From: Parasulfuritortus sp036391875
GTDB lineage: Bacteria > Pseudomonadota > Gammaproteobacteria > Burkholderiales > Thiobacillaceae
Assembly: GCA_036391875.1 (NCBI GenBank)
Contig: DASVZA010000039.1
Span: forward strand, 131,389-195,388
DNA: 64,000 nucleotides
Direction of reading: 5' to 3'
Of this stretch, positions 54,492 to 62,867 are shown piece by piece. How positions within the stretch are numbered: position 1 is the stretch's first letter; every line of letters begins with the position of its first letter. Made by a program: the position numbers and the translations under genes. Under the pieces are notes generated by a model, which saw only the letters and a list, made by a program, of their open reading frames with translations, was not told where the DNA came from and did not search any database.

Positions 54492-55954
54492 CGTGCGCTC
54501 CCCTGCTTGCGGGCCTCGATGCGCTGCCGGAAGACCACCATGACCTCGCGGTACAGCGTGTCCTTGAGCACGCCGTCCTCGTTGCCGGCATCGACGTTCG
54601 GATTGTCGTTGACTTCGATCACCACGCAGCGGCGGCCAACTTGCTTGATGTCCACGCCGTAGAAGCCGTCGCCGATCAGGTTGGCCGCCTTGAGTGCCAA
54701 GCCCACCACTTCCCTGGGCACCGCGTCGATGGCATAGGCCTCGGTCGGGCCCTCGACGTAGCCGGCATGATCGTGGCGGACGATCTGCCAGTGGCCGGGG
54801 GCCATGTAGTAGCGGCAGGCGAACAGGGGGCGACGGTCGAGGATGCCGATGCGCCAGTCGAATTCGGTGGGCAGCCATTCCTGGGCGACGATCAGTTCGG
54901 ACTTGTCGAGCAGGCTGCGGACCGCTGCGTTCAGTTCGGCCGGAGTCTCCACCTTCATCACGCCCATGGAGAAGGAACTGTCCGGCTTCTTCAGGACGCA
55001 AGGCAGCGACAGGGCCGGTTCGATCCCGGCCAGGTTGCCGCGGTGCACCAACAGGGTCCGCGGCGTCGGCAGGCGGTGACGGGCGAGCAGTTCGGCCAGG
55101 TAGACCTTGTTGTTGCACTTCACGATGGAGGCGGGATCGTCGATGACCACCAGTCCCTCGGCGGCGGCGCGGCGCGAGAAGCGGTAGGTGTAGTGGTTGA
55201 CGAAGGTGGTGTCGCGGATGAACAGCGCGTCGAATTCGGCGAGGCGGCCGATGTCGGTGCGGGTGATGTAGGTGGCGTCCAGGCCGGAGGCGGCCGCAGC
55301 CTTCTCGAATTTGCGCAGGGCCCGCGGATTGGAGGGTGGTTCGGGATTGAGCGGGTCGACCAGGATGGCGAGGTCGTGGCGCGGGACGGTGCGGCGCCTT
55401 GGCAGTCGCTTGCGGCCGGCGAAGTAGTCGCTCGCGGCCCGAACCACGAAGCTCATGTGGCTGGGCGGAATGTCGTTGGCGGCGATCGGATGCACGCACT
55501 TCAGCTGCCACTGGCCATTGTCGCGCTCGAAGTTGGCCCGCAGCAGGGGCGCCGGCATGAGGTTGAAGAGCTGCCGGCTCAGGCGTGCGTGGCGGGCCGC
55601 GAGGTTGCGGCCGAAGTAGATCGACAACTGGAAGCGGTTCGAACGGATGGTGCCGAGCGATTTCTGGATCAGCGCGTCCAGGTCTTCGGTCAGCACCTTG
55701 ATCAGGCTGCGCGATCGCAGGTCGCCGATGGTGTGGACGCTGGGCAGCGGCTTGTGGCCGCGGGCCTCGGCCAGCAGGGATACGTAGTAGCCGAGGCTCT
55801 GGTAGCGGTAAGACTTGCACAGGTTGAACACCTTGGCGGCGCGGTCGTCGGAGAAGGCGTTCTCGGTCAGGTAGGCACGCGCGGAGACGACTTCCACGCC
55901 AGGGATGTCGAGCGGCCAGGCCTGGGGGGTTTCAACGACGATCAGGATGCCCAT
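54488..55954 (-). CDS. RimK-like ATP-grasp ligase with RLAN N-terminal domain
   Basis: A 488-residue protein. Residues 1-200 form the RimK-like ATP-grasp N-terminal (RLAN) type domain (MGILIVVETPQAWPLDIPG, FSDDRAAKVFNLCKSYRYQSLGYYVSLLAEARGHKPLPS, in pieces). The ATP-grasp domain has DDPASIVKCNNKVYLAELL, VLKKPDSSFSMGVMKV, and the metal-binding FYGVDIKQ ... VIEVNDNPNVDAG. Such enzymes form amide bonds by way of an acyl phosphate, often adding glutamate. Its start lies 23 bases inside the upstream C39-like gene. Confidence 0.88.
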   Translation of the reverse strand: MGILIVVETPQAWPLDIPGVEVVSARAYLTENAFSDDRAAKVFNLCKSYRYQSLGYYVSLLAEARGHKPLPSVHTIGDLRSRSLIKVLTEDLDALIQKSLGTIRSNRFQLSIYFGRNLAARHARLSRQLFNLMPAPLLRANFERDNGQWQLKCVHPIAANDIPPSHMSFVVRAASDYFAGRKRLPRRRTVPRHDLAILVDPLNPEPPSNPRALRKFEKAAAASGLDATYITRTDIGRLAEFDALFIRDTTFVNHYTYRFSRRAAAEGLVVIDDPASIVKCNNKVYLAELLARHRLPTPRTLLVHRGNLAGIEPALSLPCVLKKPDSSFSMGVMKVETPAELNAAVRSLLDKSELIVAQEWLPTEFDWRIGILDRRPLFACRYYMAPGHWQIVRHDHAGYVEGPTEAYAIDAVPREVVGLALKAANLIGDGFYGVDIKQVGRRCVVIEVNDNPNVDAGNEDGVLKDTLYREVMVVFRQRIEARKQGSAR

Positions 55955-56669
55955 GGGGTTCGGTCCGCCGGTCGCGCATTGCCGGCTGGATCACCAGAAG
56001 GTTCGCGTCGTGGGTGACGATGCCCAGCAGGACCGCCGCCAGCACCCGGTCGATGCTCATCCAGTATTCGTGCTTCGGGCCATAGGGGTCGGCGACCAGG
56101 ACCGAGCGTTGCCGCCGGTCGTAGCCGGCCAGGATGACGAAATGGCCGCCCGGCTTGCCTCGGATGTCGTCCGGCGTGTCGTCCGGGCCGTATTCGCGCG
56201 CCGAGCGGTAGAGATAAGTCGAGGACAGCCCGGTCAGGATGGGAAGCCCCCGGCGCAGGATGCCGCGGACCAGGCTGCGGGTCGGGTCGGCCAAACGCAG
56301 CCGGCCGCCCAGGGCCAGGAACTCGAGATAGCCTTCGGTGGCATAGTGCAAGCGCGGATCGTCCTTCACCTCGCGCTGGCGGCAAAGCTTGTCGGCGATG
56401 TCGACGCCAGGCGCGAACCAGGTGGGGTCGAAGACCATCAGGTTGTAGGTGTAGATGGTCGCCCGGTAGCCCTTGCGCAGCGCGTCACAGGCGAGGAAGA
56501 CCGCGAAAGTGCCGCCAAATTCCAGTTCGCGGGTGCGGGTCATCACCGCCTCGAGCGGCTCGTCTTCGTTCCAGTAGCGGTAGACGGCGTGCAGGCAGGT
56601 CGGTCCGCAGCTTGTTTCGGTGGGCTGCGGCAAGATGGCGACAGGCAGGGTGTGGACGACGGGCAGCAT
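55932..56669 (-). CDS. C39-like papain-fold peptidase of the amidoligase cluster
   Basis: A 245-residue stand-alone cysteine-peptidase domain. It has Q15 and C21 in QPTETSCGPTCL, H176 in GGHFVILAGYD and D194 in VADPYGP, so the catalytic set is complete. There is no signal peptide or ABC module. Relatives in other genomes neighbour RimK-like and GCS2 ligases. It may trim a precursor peptide or transfer an acyl group. GGAGG lies eight bases before the ATG, making it first and best-translated in the four-gene leftward cluster. Confidence 0.82.
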   Translation of the reverse strand: MLPVVHTLPVAILPQPTETSCGPTCLHAVYRYWNEDEPLEAVMTRTRELEFGGTFAVFLACDALRKGYRATIYTYNLMVFDPTWFAPGVDIADKLCRQREVKDDPRLHYATEGYLEFLALGGRLRLADPTRSLVRGILRRGLPILTGLSSTYLYRSAREYGPDDTPDDIRGKPGGHFVILAGYDRRQRSVLVADPYGPKHEYWMSIDRVLAAVLLGIVTHDANLLVIQPAMRDRRTEPHGHPDRR

Positions 56670-56779
56670 GGTTGGCGGCCTCCGGTATCATCTGCTGATT
56701 CCATTATGGTTGCCCAGTGAGTATGGGCAATCACGGCGACGACGGAGGGCGGCAGTTGCTGGGCGGAGTGTATTTGGTT

Positions 56780-56809
56780 TTGACCCGGCCGAAACTTGTG
56801 TGATATAAA
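56780..56809 (+). promoter_or_regulatory. Sigma-70-type promoter of rpmB-rpmG
   Basis: TTGACC at 56780-56785, an 18-base spacer, and TATAAA at 56804-56809, about 45 bases before the rpmB ATG. Good match to the housekeeping consensus, and the expected place for a strong ribosomal-protein promoter. Confidence 0.75.
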
Positions 56810-56854
56810 GCCGGTCTTTCTCAGCAACCGAACCACTCAACAGGGGTATCCATC

Positions 56855-57091
56855 ATGGCCCGTGTATGCCAAGTTACCGGCAAGAAGCCGATGGTGGGGA
56901 ACAATGTGTCCCACGCCAACAACAAGACCAAGCGTCGTTTTCTGCCCAACTTGCAGAACCGTCGTTTCTGGGTCGAAAGCGAAAACCGTTGGGTGCGTTT
57001 GCGCCTGACCAACGCCGCCCTGCGCACTATCGACAAGAACGGTATCGATACCGTCCTGGCCGAAATGCGCGCCCGCGGTGAAAAGGTGTAA
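56855..57091 (+). CDS. rpmB: 50S ribosomal protein L28
   Basis: A 78-residue basic ribosomal protein. The start ARVCQVTGKKPMVGNNVSHANNKTKRRF (in pieces), the NLQNRRFWVESENRWVRLRL middle and the ALRTIDKNGIDTVLAEMRARGEKV end are all standard. It is followed 11 bases later by rpmG, with which it shares a promoter and terminator. Confidence 0.99.
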   Translation: MARVCQVTGKKPMVGNNVSHANNKTKRRFLPNLQNRRFWVESENRWVRLRLTNAALRTIDKNGIDTVLAEMRARGEKV

Positions 57092-57102
57092 GGAGCTAGA
57101 TC

Positions 57103-57270
57103 ATGGCAAAAGGCGGACGCGAAAAGATCAAGCTGGAGTCCACTGCGGGCACCGGCCATTTCTACACCACCACCAAGAACAAGAAGACGATGCCCGAGAA
57201 GATGGCGATCATGAAGTTCGATCCCAAGGCTCGCAAGCACGTCGAGTACAAGGAAGTGAAGCTGAAGTAA
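57103..57270 (+). CDS. rpmG: 50S ribosomal protein L33
   Basis: A 55-residue protein starting MAKGGREKIKLESTAGTG, with FYTTTKNKKTMPEKMAIMKFDPKARKH following. This is the zinc-free type: the cysteines of the C+ form are absent. AGGAG lies seven bases upstream. It is terminated by the hairpin at 57286-57314. Confidence 0.98.
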   Translation: MAKGGREKIKLESTAGTGHFYTTTKNKKTMPEKMAIMKFDPKARKHVEYKEVKLK

Positions 57271-57285
57271 CTCGGCCTCTTCCCG

Positions 57286-57314
57286 CAAAAAACCCGCCTC
57301 AGGCGGGTTTTTTT
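57286..57314 (+). terminator. Intrinsic terminator of rpmB-rpmG
   Basis: AAAAAACCCGCCTCAGGCGGGTTTTTTT reads as a seven-base stem (ACCCGCC/GGCGGGT) with a short TCA-type loop and long T-run, 15 bases after the rpmG stop. The A-run before it could also serve the leftward Rossmann gene that ends at 57381. Confidence 0.95.
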
Positions 57315-57380
57315 ATGGCCGTTCCATCTTGCTTGGCCGTCGACGCGGGCGCTCAGCGAACGCCCGTTCGCCGGCAAGGC

Positions 57381-57761
57381 TCAATAGCCGGCCCGGCCGT
57401 GGACTTCGGGCAGTTCGCCGCCCGGCACCATGAGCGACCAGACCAGGCGCGCCATGCTTTCCGGGGCGATCACGGTTTCCCGGTTGTGCGCGGCGGCCAG
57501 GCCTTCGCGCAGTTCGCGGCGCACGGCCTCGGAGCCGGTCACGTCGAAGATGATGTCCAGGCCGCTGCTGCGCTGCAGCAGTTCGGCGGCCGTCAGGATC
57601 GGGATGCCTGCGTTGCGTGCCGCGGCGCAGCCCGGCGCGTCCGCGTTGGATTCGGCAACCGCCACGAGATCCACCGCGCGGCCATGCTGCTTGAGCAGCG
57701 CATCCAGGAAGACCGAACCCACCCGGCCAAGCCCCACCACTGCTACACGTACTTTGCTCAT
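57381..57761 (-). CDS. Stand-alone NAD(P)-binding Rossmann-domain protein
   Basis: A 126-residue protein that is nothing but a dinucleotide-binding domain. It has VRVAVVGLGRVGSVFLDALL with GLGRVG, a LVAVAESNADAPG strand end, and GLDIIFDVTGSEAVRRELREGL, resembling the N-terminal half of homoserine dehydrogenases or Gfo/Idh oxidoreductases. The C-terminal catalytic half is missing. There is no remnant between its stop and the rpmG terminator, so it is either a naturally short sensor/binding protein or an old truncation. GGAG lies nine bases upstream of the ATG. Confidence 0.7.
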   Translation of the reverse strand: MSKVRVAVVGLGRVGSVFLDALLKQHGRAVDLVAVAESNADAPGCAAARNAGIPILTAAELLQRSSGLDIIFDVTGSEAVRRELREGLAAAHNRETVIAPESMARLVWSLMVPGGELPEVHGRAGY

Positions 57762-57875
57762 CGTTGTTGTCTCCAGTCCATGTTTCACATGTGTGCCGGC
57801 CCGGACCGGGCCGTGCCGGGGGAGCATACGCGCCGGGTTTCGCCAGATCAAATCCGGACCGAAGCGGCTGCGGTC

Positions 57876-59141
57876 TCAGTCCTTGAGCAGTCGCACCACC
57901 CGCTGTGGGAACGGGATGTCGATACCGGCCTTCCGGAAGTCTTCCCAGATCGCCCAGTTCAGGTCGGACACGAGGCGGGCCGAACCGCTTTCCGGGTGCT
58001 TGAACCAGACAGCCAGCTTCAGGTTGATGCCGTTGTCGCCGAAATCGGTGAGCCGAACCACGGGCGTCGGCTCCTGCAGGACGTCCGGATGGCTGCGGGC
58101 CGCTTCGAGCATGACCGCTTCGGCCTGGCGCAGGTCCGTCTCGTAGGCGACCTGGATCGGTATGCTCACCATGTTGTCCGGGCTGGTCAGGCTGTGGTTG
58201 GTCACTGCGGAGGTGATCAGGGTGTCGTTCGGGATCACCGTCTCGCTGCCGTCCAGGCTGCGGATGACCGTGTAGCGGGTGGCGATCTTGCTCACTTCGC
58301 CGTAGAGATTGTTGACCGTCACCATGTCGCCGATATGGATGGAGTTTTCCAGCAGCAGGGTGAAGCCGGACACGTAGTTGCTGGCGACCTTCTGCAGGCC
58401 GAGGCCGAGGCCGACGCCGAGCGCGCCGCTGAACACCGACAGCACAGTGATGTCGATGCCGACCAGGGGCAGGGCGATCAACACGGCGACCAGGACCAGC
58501 AGGGTGCGGATGATCTTGCTCAGGGCGGCCTTGAGGTTGCTGTTCAGGTTGCTGGTGGCGATCAGCCGGTTTTCCAGCAGGCGCCCGAGCGATAGGGCGC
58601 TGATCAGGGTGAGAGCGGTGGTGAACAGGCCGAGCAGGGCCGTATAGAGCGAGATGTGCTGCTTACCGATGTTGAAGCCGATGCTGTCCAGTTCCTCTTC
58701 CACGGTGCCCAGGTAGCCCGTGATGTGGATGGCGACGATGATCCAGATCAGCCAGGAGACGGCGCGCTCGATGGCGGTCAGCAGGGCACCGGGATGGAAC
58801 AGGCTGCGCAGGAAGAACAAGGACAACTGGACGATGAACAGGGACAGCAGCAGCGGTATGGCGATATCGAGCAGATGGGGGTTGCCCAGGCGGGCCAGGA
58901 ACGGCCGGACGATCAGGGTCAGCAGCAGGGTGAACAGCGGGATCAGGAAACGTTTCCATTCCTGGGTGTGCCAGATTTCTCGGCTCTTGCCGGTCTGGTG
59001 GCGTTCCATCTTGTGGATGGTCAGCCAGCTGACGCCGAGGGCGATCAGCAGCGCCATGATCTGGCCCAGCAGGGCGGTGTTGGAAAAATCGGTCAGCAGG
59101 GCCGCGATCAGGTTTTGGGCGGCCGGGTCGGTGTGGGTCAT
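57876..59141 (-). CDS. Mechanosensitive ion channel (MscS family)
   Basis: A 421-residue inner-membrane channel. About five N-terminal membrane helices are followed by the MscS pore helix (FSGALGVGLGLGLQKVASNYVSGFTLLLE, in pieces). The cytoplasmic beta domain contains IHIGDMVTVNNLYGEVSKIATRYTVIRSLDGSETVIPND (in pieces). It is larger than E. coli MscS and resembles YbdG/YnaI-type channels. The ATG overlaps the PLD-like gene stop by four bases. Confidence 0.9.
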   Translation of the reverse strand: MTHTDPAAQNLIAALLTDFSNTALLGQIMALLIALGVSWLTIHKMERHQTGKSREIWHTQEWKRFLIPLFTLLLTLIVRPFLARLGNPHLLDIAIPLLLSLFIVQLSLFFLRSLFHPGALLTAIERAVSWLIWIIVAIHITGYLGTVEEELDSIGFNIGKQHISLYTALLGLFTTALTLISALSLGRLLENRLIATSNLNSNLKAALSKIIRTLLVLVAVLIALPLVGIDITVLSVFSGALGVGLGLGLQKVASNYVSGFTLLLENSIHIGDMVTVNNLYGEVSKIATRYTVIRSLDGSETVIPNDTLITSAVTNHSLTSPDNMVSIPIQVAYETDLRQAEAVMLEAARSHPDVLQEPTPVVRLTDFGDNGINLKLAVWFKHPESGSARLVSDLNWAIWEDFRKAGIDIPFPQRVVRLLKD

Positions 59142-59680
59142 GGGTGGAGCGGCAGCGAATGGGTGCGGTGGCGCCGCCAGTTGGCGGCATAGGCTTCGGT
59201 CAGCAGCGGATTGCCGCGCAGGATGAGCAGGTTTTCCGCGTTGCGGTATTGGGCCGCCGTGGTGAAGTTGAACGAACCGGTGATCAGCGCGGCATCCGGC
59301 CGGCCGTTGTCGATGATCATCACCTTGTTGTGGGCGGCGGCGTGTTCGCCGTCCAGATAGACGCTGACGCCATGCTCGGCGAGGTAGCCGATGCGCGAAG
59401 TGTCGATCGTGCGGTCCTGCTCGCGGTCGGCGATGACCTGGACGTCGACGCCGCGTTGCCGGGCGGCGACCAGGGCCTCGGCGATGGCGCGGTGGGTGAA
59501 ACTGTAGGCCTGGACCAGGATCTGGGTCTTGGCCTGGTCGATCGCCGTCACCACCAGGGCACCGGCATCGTCGCCGGGCGTGAAGGCGACCTGGGCCGTG
59601 CCGTGCAGGCTGAATTCGAGCGGCGGCGAGGCGAGGGCCGGGCCGGCCGCCAGCGCCAGCAGCAGGACGAGGCGCCTCAT
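59138..59680 (-). CDS. Secreted phospholipase-D-like (Nuc-type) protein
   Basis: A 180-residue exported protein with a signal peptide (MRRLVLLLALAAGPALA) and one HKD motif, H-N-K-V-M-I-I-D, followed by GSFNFTTAAQYRNAEN. This is the small Nuc/endonuclease branch of the PLD superfamily, where dimers form the active site. A periplasmic nuclease is likely, but lipid hydrolysis cannot be excluded. It lies between an RsmB-like methyltransferase and an MscS channel with four-base overlaps on both sides. Confidence 0.87.
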   Translation of the reverse strand: MRRLVLLLALAAGPALASPPLEFSLHGTAQVAFTPGDDAGALVVTAIDQAKTQILVQAYSFTHRAIAEALVAARQRGVDVQVIADREQDRTIDTSRIGYLAEHGVSVYLDGEHAAAHNKVMIIDNGRPDAALITGSFNFTTAAQYRNAENLLILRGNPLLTEAYAANWRRHRTHSLPLHP

Positions 59681-60921
59681 CGGCTGCGCTCCAGGACGGC
59701 GGCGAAGAAGCCGTCGGTGCCATGCTGCAGCGGGTCGAGGCGCAGGTAGTCGGCCATTTCCAGGGCGATGCCCTGCTCGGCCAGGATGTCGCGTACCGGG
59801 ACGAGGCGGAACTCGGTGTGGCTGGCCAGGAAGGCCTCGACGATGGCCTCGTTTTCCTCCGGCAACAGGCTGCAGGTGGCGTAGACCAGGCGACCGCCGG
59901 TTTTAACGAGGCGCGAGGCGGAGGCCAGGATAGCGGCCTGCTTGCCGGTCAGTTCGGCCACCGAGTCCGGGCTCTGACGCCATTTCAGGTCAGGGTTGCG
60001 GCGCAGCGTGCCGAGGCCGGAGCAGGGCGCGTCGACCAGGACCCGGTCGAACTTGCCGGCCAGGCGCTTGACCTTGGTGTCGTTCTCGCCGGTCAGCAGT
60101 TGGGGATGGACGTTGGACAGCTGCGAGCGGGCCAGGCGCGGCTTCAGGTTGGACAGCCGCTTCTCGGCCACGTCGAAGGCGTAGAGCCGGCCGGTGTTCT
60201 TCATCATGGCGCCCAGGGCCAGGGTCTTGCCGCCGGCGCCGGCGCAGAAGTCGCAGACCATCTCGCCCCGCTTGGCGCCGGTCAGCAGGGCGAGCAGCTG
60301 GCTGCCCTCGTCCTGGACCTCGATCACGCCTTCGACGAACAGGGGATGCTTGTTCAGGGCCGGCTTGCCCTTCAGGCGCAGGCCCCAGGGCGAATAGGGC
60401 GTCGGCTCCGATTCGATGCCGTCGGCGGCCAGGTTGGCCTGGACCGATTCGCGGCTCATCCGGCTGACCCGGACGTCGAGCGGGGCCGGCCGGTTCAGGG
60501 CGGACATCAAGGGTTCCAGCCGGTCGCCGTAGCGGGCGGCCAGGCGTTCGTGCAGCCAGTCGGGCAGGTCGAGTTTGACGGCTTCGCTGGCATCGTCCAG
60601 ACCGGCGGCCTTGACCGTCTTCAGCCATTCCAGCTCGTTCTTGCTGACGGCGGTCTCGAACTCGCGCAGGGTATGGCCGCCGTGCCGGGCCAGCCAGGCC
60701 AGCAGCAGCTTGCGCGGCACACGGCTATCGTCGGTGACGTACACCATGTTGCGCAGGCGGCGGATCACGCCGTAGACCGATTCGGCGACGAAGGCCCGGT
60801 CGCGGCCGCCCAGTTTCGGATGTTTGCGGAAGAAGGCGGACAGCACGACGTCGGCCGGCTGGTTGAATTCGAGCAGTTCGGTCAAGGCGGCGGTGGCGGT
60901 GTCGAGCAGTGCGGGAGTCAT
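59677..60921 (-). CDS. RsmB/NOP-family RNA cytosine-C5 methyltransferase
   Basis: A 414-residue SAM-dependent methyltransferase with an N-terminal NusB-like helical region. The catalytic cysteines are in VDAPCSGLGTLRRNPD and YATCSLLPEENE. The SAM loop is CDFCAGAGGKTLALGAMM. It could be an extra RsmB/RsmF paralogue; the exact rRNA or tRNA position is unknown. It overlaps the PLD-like gene and is separated from the NhaR-like regulator by 40 bases. Confidence 0.91.
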   Translation of the reverse strand: MTPALLDTATAALTELLEFNQPADVVLSAFFRKHPKLGGRDRAFVAESVYGVIRRLRNMVYVTDDSRVPRKLLLAWLARHGGHTLREFETAVSKNELEWLKTVKAAGLDDASEAVKLDLPDWLHERLAARYGDRLEPLMSALNRPAPLDVRVSRMSRESVQANLAADGIESEPTPYSPWGLRLKGKPALNKHPLFVEGVIEVQDEGSQLLALLTGAKRGEMVCDFCAGAGGKTLALGAMMKNTGRLYAFDVAEKRLSNLKPRLARSQLSNVHPQLLTGENDTKVKRLAGKFDRVLVDAPCSGLGTLRRNPDLKWRQSPDSVAELTGKQAAILASASRLVKTGGRLVYATCSLLPEENEAIVEAFLASHTEFRLVPVRDILAEQGIALEMADYLRLDPLQHGTDGFFAAVLERSR

Positions 60922-60961
60922 GACATGTGTTTCATATGCGGTGCGCAGGCGCGAGGATAGC

Positions 60962-61882
60962 TCAAATGTCGCCGGCGAACAGTTCCTCGCTCGCAGCCTG
61001 CAGGATGGCGAGCACGGCAGGATGGCTCAGGCGACGTTCGACTGACAGGGCGTAGAAGCGTTCGGACAGGGTGTCGATCTGGCCCAGAGCCCGGACCGCG
61101 TGTTGCTGCCGGATTTCGTCGGCGACCACGGACGGGGCCGGGAAGATGCCGCTGCCTTCCTGGCCGAAGGCGTTCATCAGGGCGCTGTCGTCGAATTCGC
61201 CGGCGATGCGCGGGTGCAGTTGCTGGGCCGCCAGCCAGCGCATCAGGTGGCCGCGCATGGCGGTGCCTTCGCCCGGAACCAGCAGCGGGGCACCGTTCAG
61301 GCAGGCTGGGAAGTCGCCGACCAGCCGGTCGGCCAGCCCGGGACTGGCGAAGAAGGTGACGCCGCATTCGCCCAGCTTGTGGCTGTAGCCCTTGACCTCG
61401 GCGTCGGCCGGCATCGGGCTGTCCGAGAGGACGAGGTCGAGGCGGTGGGTGGCCAGCTCGCCCAGCAGGCGGTCGAGCTTGTTTTCCCGGCAGACGATGC
61501 GGATCGGGTCGGCCAGGCTCATGGCCGGCGCCAGCAGGCGGTAGGCGACCGATTTGGGCAGCACGTCGGCGATGCCGACCCGGAACTGCAACGGTCGGCC
61601 GCCCGGGCTGCCGCGCAGGACCTCCTCCAGCTCGCCTCCGGCGCGGAAGATGTCGTCCGCATAGGACAGGGCGACGCGGCCGACTTCGGTCAGTTCCAGG
61701 CGGCGGCCGACCCGGCGGAACAGATGGGTGCCAAGGTTGTCCTCGAGCAGCGCGATCTGGCCCGACAGGGTCTGTGGCGTCAGGTGCAGGCGTTCCGCCG
61801 CGCGGCTGATGCCGCCGGCCTTGGCGACGCTCCAGAAGTAGTGCAGTTGCTTGTAGTTGAGCATGCCTCGATTATTCGCCAT
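60962..61882 (-). CDS. LysR-type regulator, NhaR-like
   Basis: A 306-residue LysR regulator with the NhaR-type start MLNYKQLHYFWSVAKAGGISRAAERLHLTPQTLSGQIALLE (in pieces). In E. coli NhaR activates nhaA for Na+/H+ antiport and responds to sodium; the C-terminal ligand domain here is full-length. An ATG at 61864 would start exactly at MLNYKQL; the ATG at 61882 adds six residues, and neither has a good ribosome site. No antiporter gene is nearby; htpX is divergent, 94 bases away. Confidence 0.87.
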   Translation of the reverse strand: MANNRGMLNYKQLHYFWSVAKAGGISRAAERLHLTPQTLSGQIALLEDNLGTHLFRRVGRRLELTEVGRVALSYADDIFRAGGELEEVLRGSPGGRPLQFRVGIADVLPKSVAYRLLAPAMSLADPIRIVCRENKLDRLLGELATHRLDLVLSDSPMPADAEVKGYSHKLGECGVTFFASPGLADRLVGDFPACLNGAPLLVPGEGTAMRGHLMRWLAAQQLHPRIAGEFDDSALMNAFGQEGSGIFPAPSVVADEIRQQHAVRALGQIDTLSERFYALSVERRLSHPAVLAILQAASEELFAGDI

Positions 61883-61976
61883 AGACGAACGAAATGTAAG
61901 AAATATTCGAATTTTATTGATTGTCCTGAGCGGCTAGGATGGCCGCTGTCATAAATCCGTTCATCGGAGGATATTC

Positions 61977-62867
61977 ATGAAACGCATCTTCCTGTTCCTG
62001 GCCACCAATTTGGCCATCGTGCTGGTGCTCTCGATCACCATGCGCATCCTGGGCGTCGAGCCCTACCTGAACGCCCAGGGCCTGAACCTCTCGGCCCTGC
62101 TGGCCTTCGCCGCGATCATGGGCTTCGGCGGCGCCTTCATCTCGCTGGCGATCTCGAAATGGATGGCCAAGATGTCGACCGGCGCCCGGGTCATCAAGCA
62201 GCCGCGCACCGCTGAGGAGCAATGGCTGGTCGCCACCGTGGCCCGCCAGGCCCAGGCCGCCGGCATTCGCATGCCGGAAGTCGCCATCTACGATTCGCCC
62301 GAGGTCAACGCCTTCGCCACCGGCATGAGCAAGAACAGCTCGCTGGTCGCCGTCTCCAGTGGCCTCCTGCAGCAGATGACCCGGGACGAGGCCGAGGCCG
62401 TGCTGGGCCACGAGATCAGCCACGCCGCCAACGGCGACATGGTGACCATGGCCCTGATCCAGGGCGTGGTGAACACCTTCGTGATGTTCTTCTCGCGGGT
62501 GATCGGCTACGTGGTCGACAAGGTGGTGTTCAAGACCGAGCGCGGCCAGGGGCCGGCCTTCTTCGTCACCATGATCGTCGCCGAACTGGTGCTCGGCATC
62601 CTGGCCTCGATGATCGTCATGTGGTTCTCGCGCCAGCGCGAATTCCGCGCCGACCGGGGCGGCGCCACGCTGGCCGGCCGGGGCAAGATGATCAGCGCCC
62701 TGCAGCGCCTGAACGCGCTGCATCCGGCGCCGCTGCCGGACAAGATGGCGGCCTTCGGCATCGCCGGCGGCGGCGCGGGCGGCCTCAAGCGCCTGTTCAT
62801 GACCCACCCGCCGCTGGAAGAGCGGATCGCCGCCCTGCGCGCGGCCGACCAACAGGGTATCCGCTAA
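61977..62867 (+). CDS. htpX: Membrane-bound zinc protease HtpX
   Basis: A 296-residue quality-control protease of the inner membrane. It has N-terminal membrane segments (about 5-24 and 38-58), H145-E-I-S-H149 in VLGHEISHAANGDMV, and a further hydrophobic pair after it. The downstream glutamate is in FSRQREFRADRGGA. It degrades damaged membrane proteins together with FtsH. GGAGG lies seven bases before the ATG. The divergent NhaR-like gene shares the AT-rich 94-base gap. Confidence 0.97.
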   Translation: MKRIFLFLATNLAIVLVLSITMRILGVEPYLNAQGLNLSALLAFAAIMGFGGAFISLAISKWMAKMSTGARVIKQPRTAEEQWLVATVARQAQAAGIRMPEVAIYDSPEVNAFATGMSKNSSLVAVSSGLLQQMTRDEAEAVLGHEISHAANGDMVTMALIQGVVNTFVMFFSRVIGYVVDKVVFKTERGQGPAFFVTMIVAELVLGILASMIVMWFSRQREFRADRGGATLAGRGKMISALQRLNALHPAPLPDKMAAFGIAGGGAGGLKRLFMTHPPLEERIAALRAADQQGIR

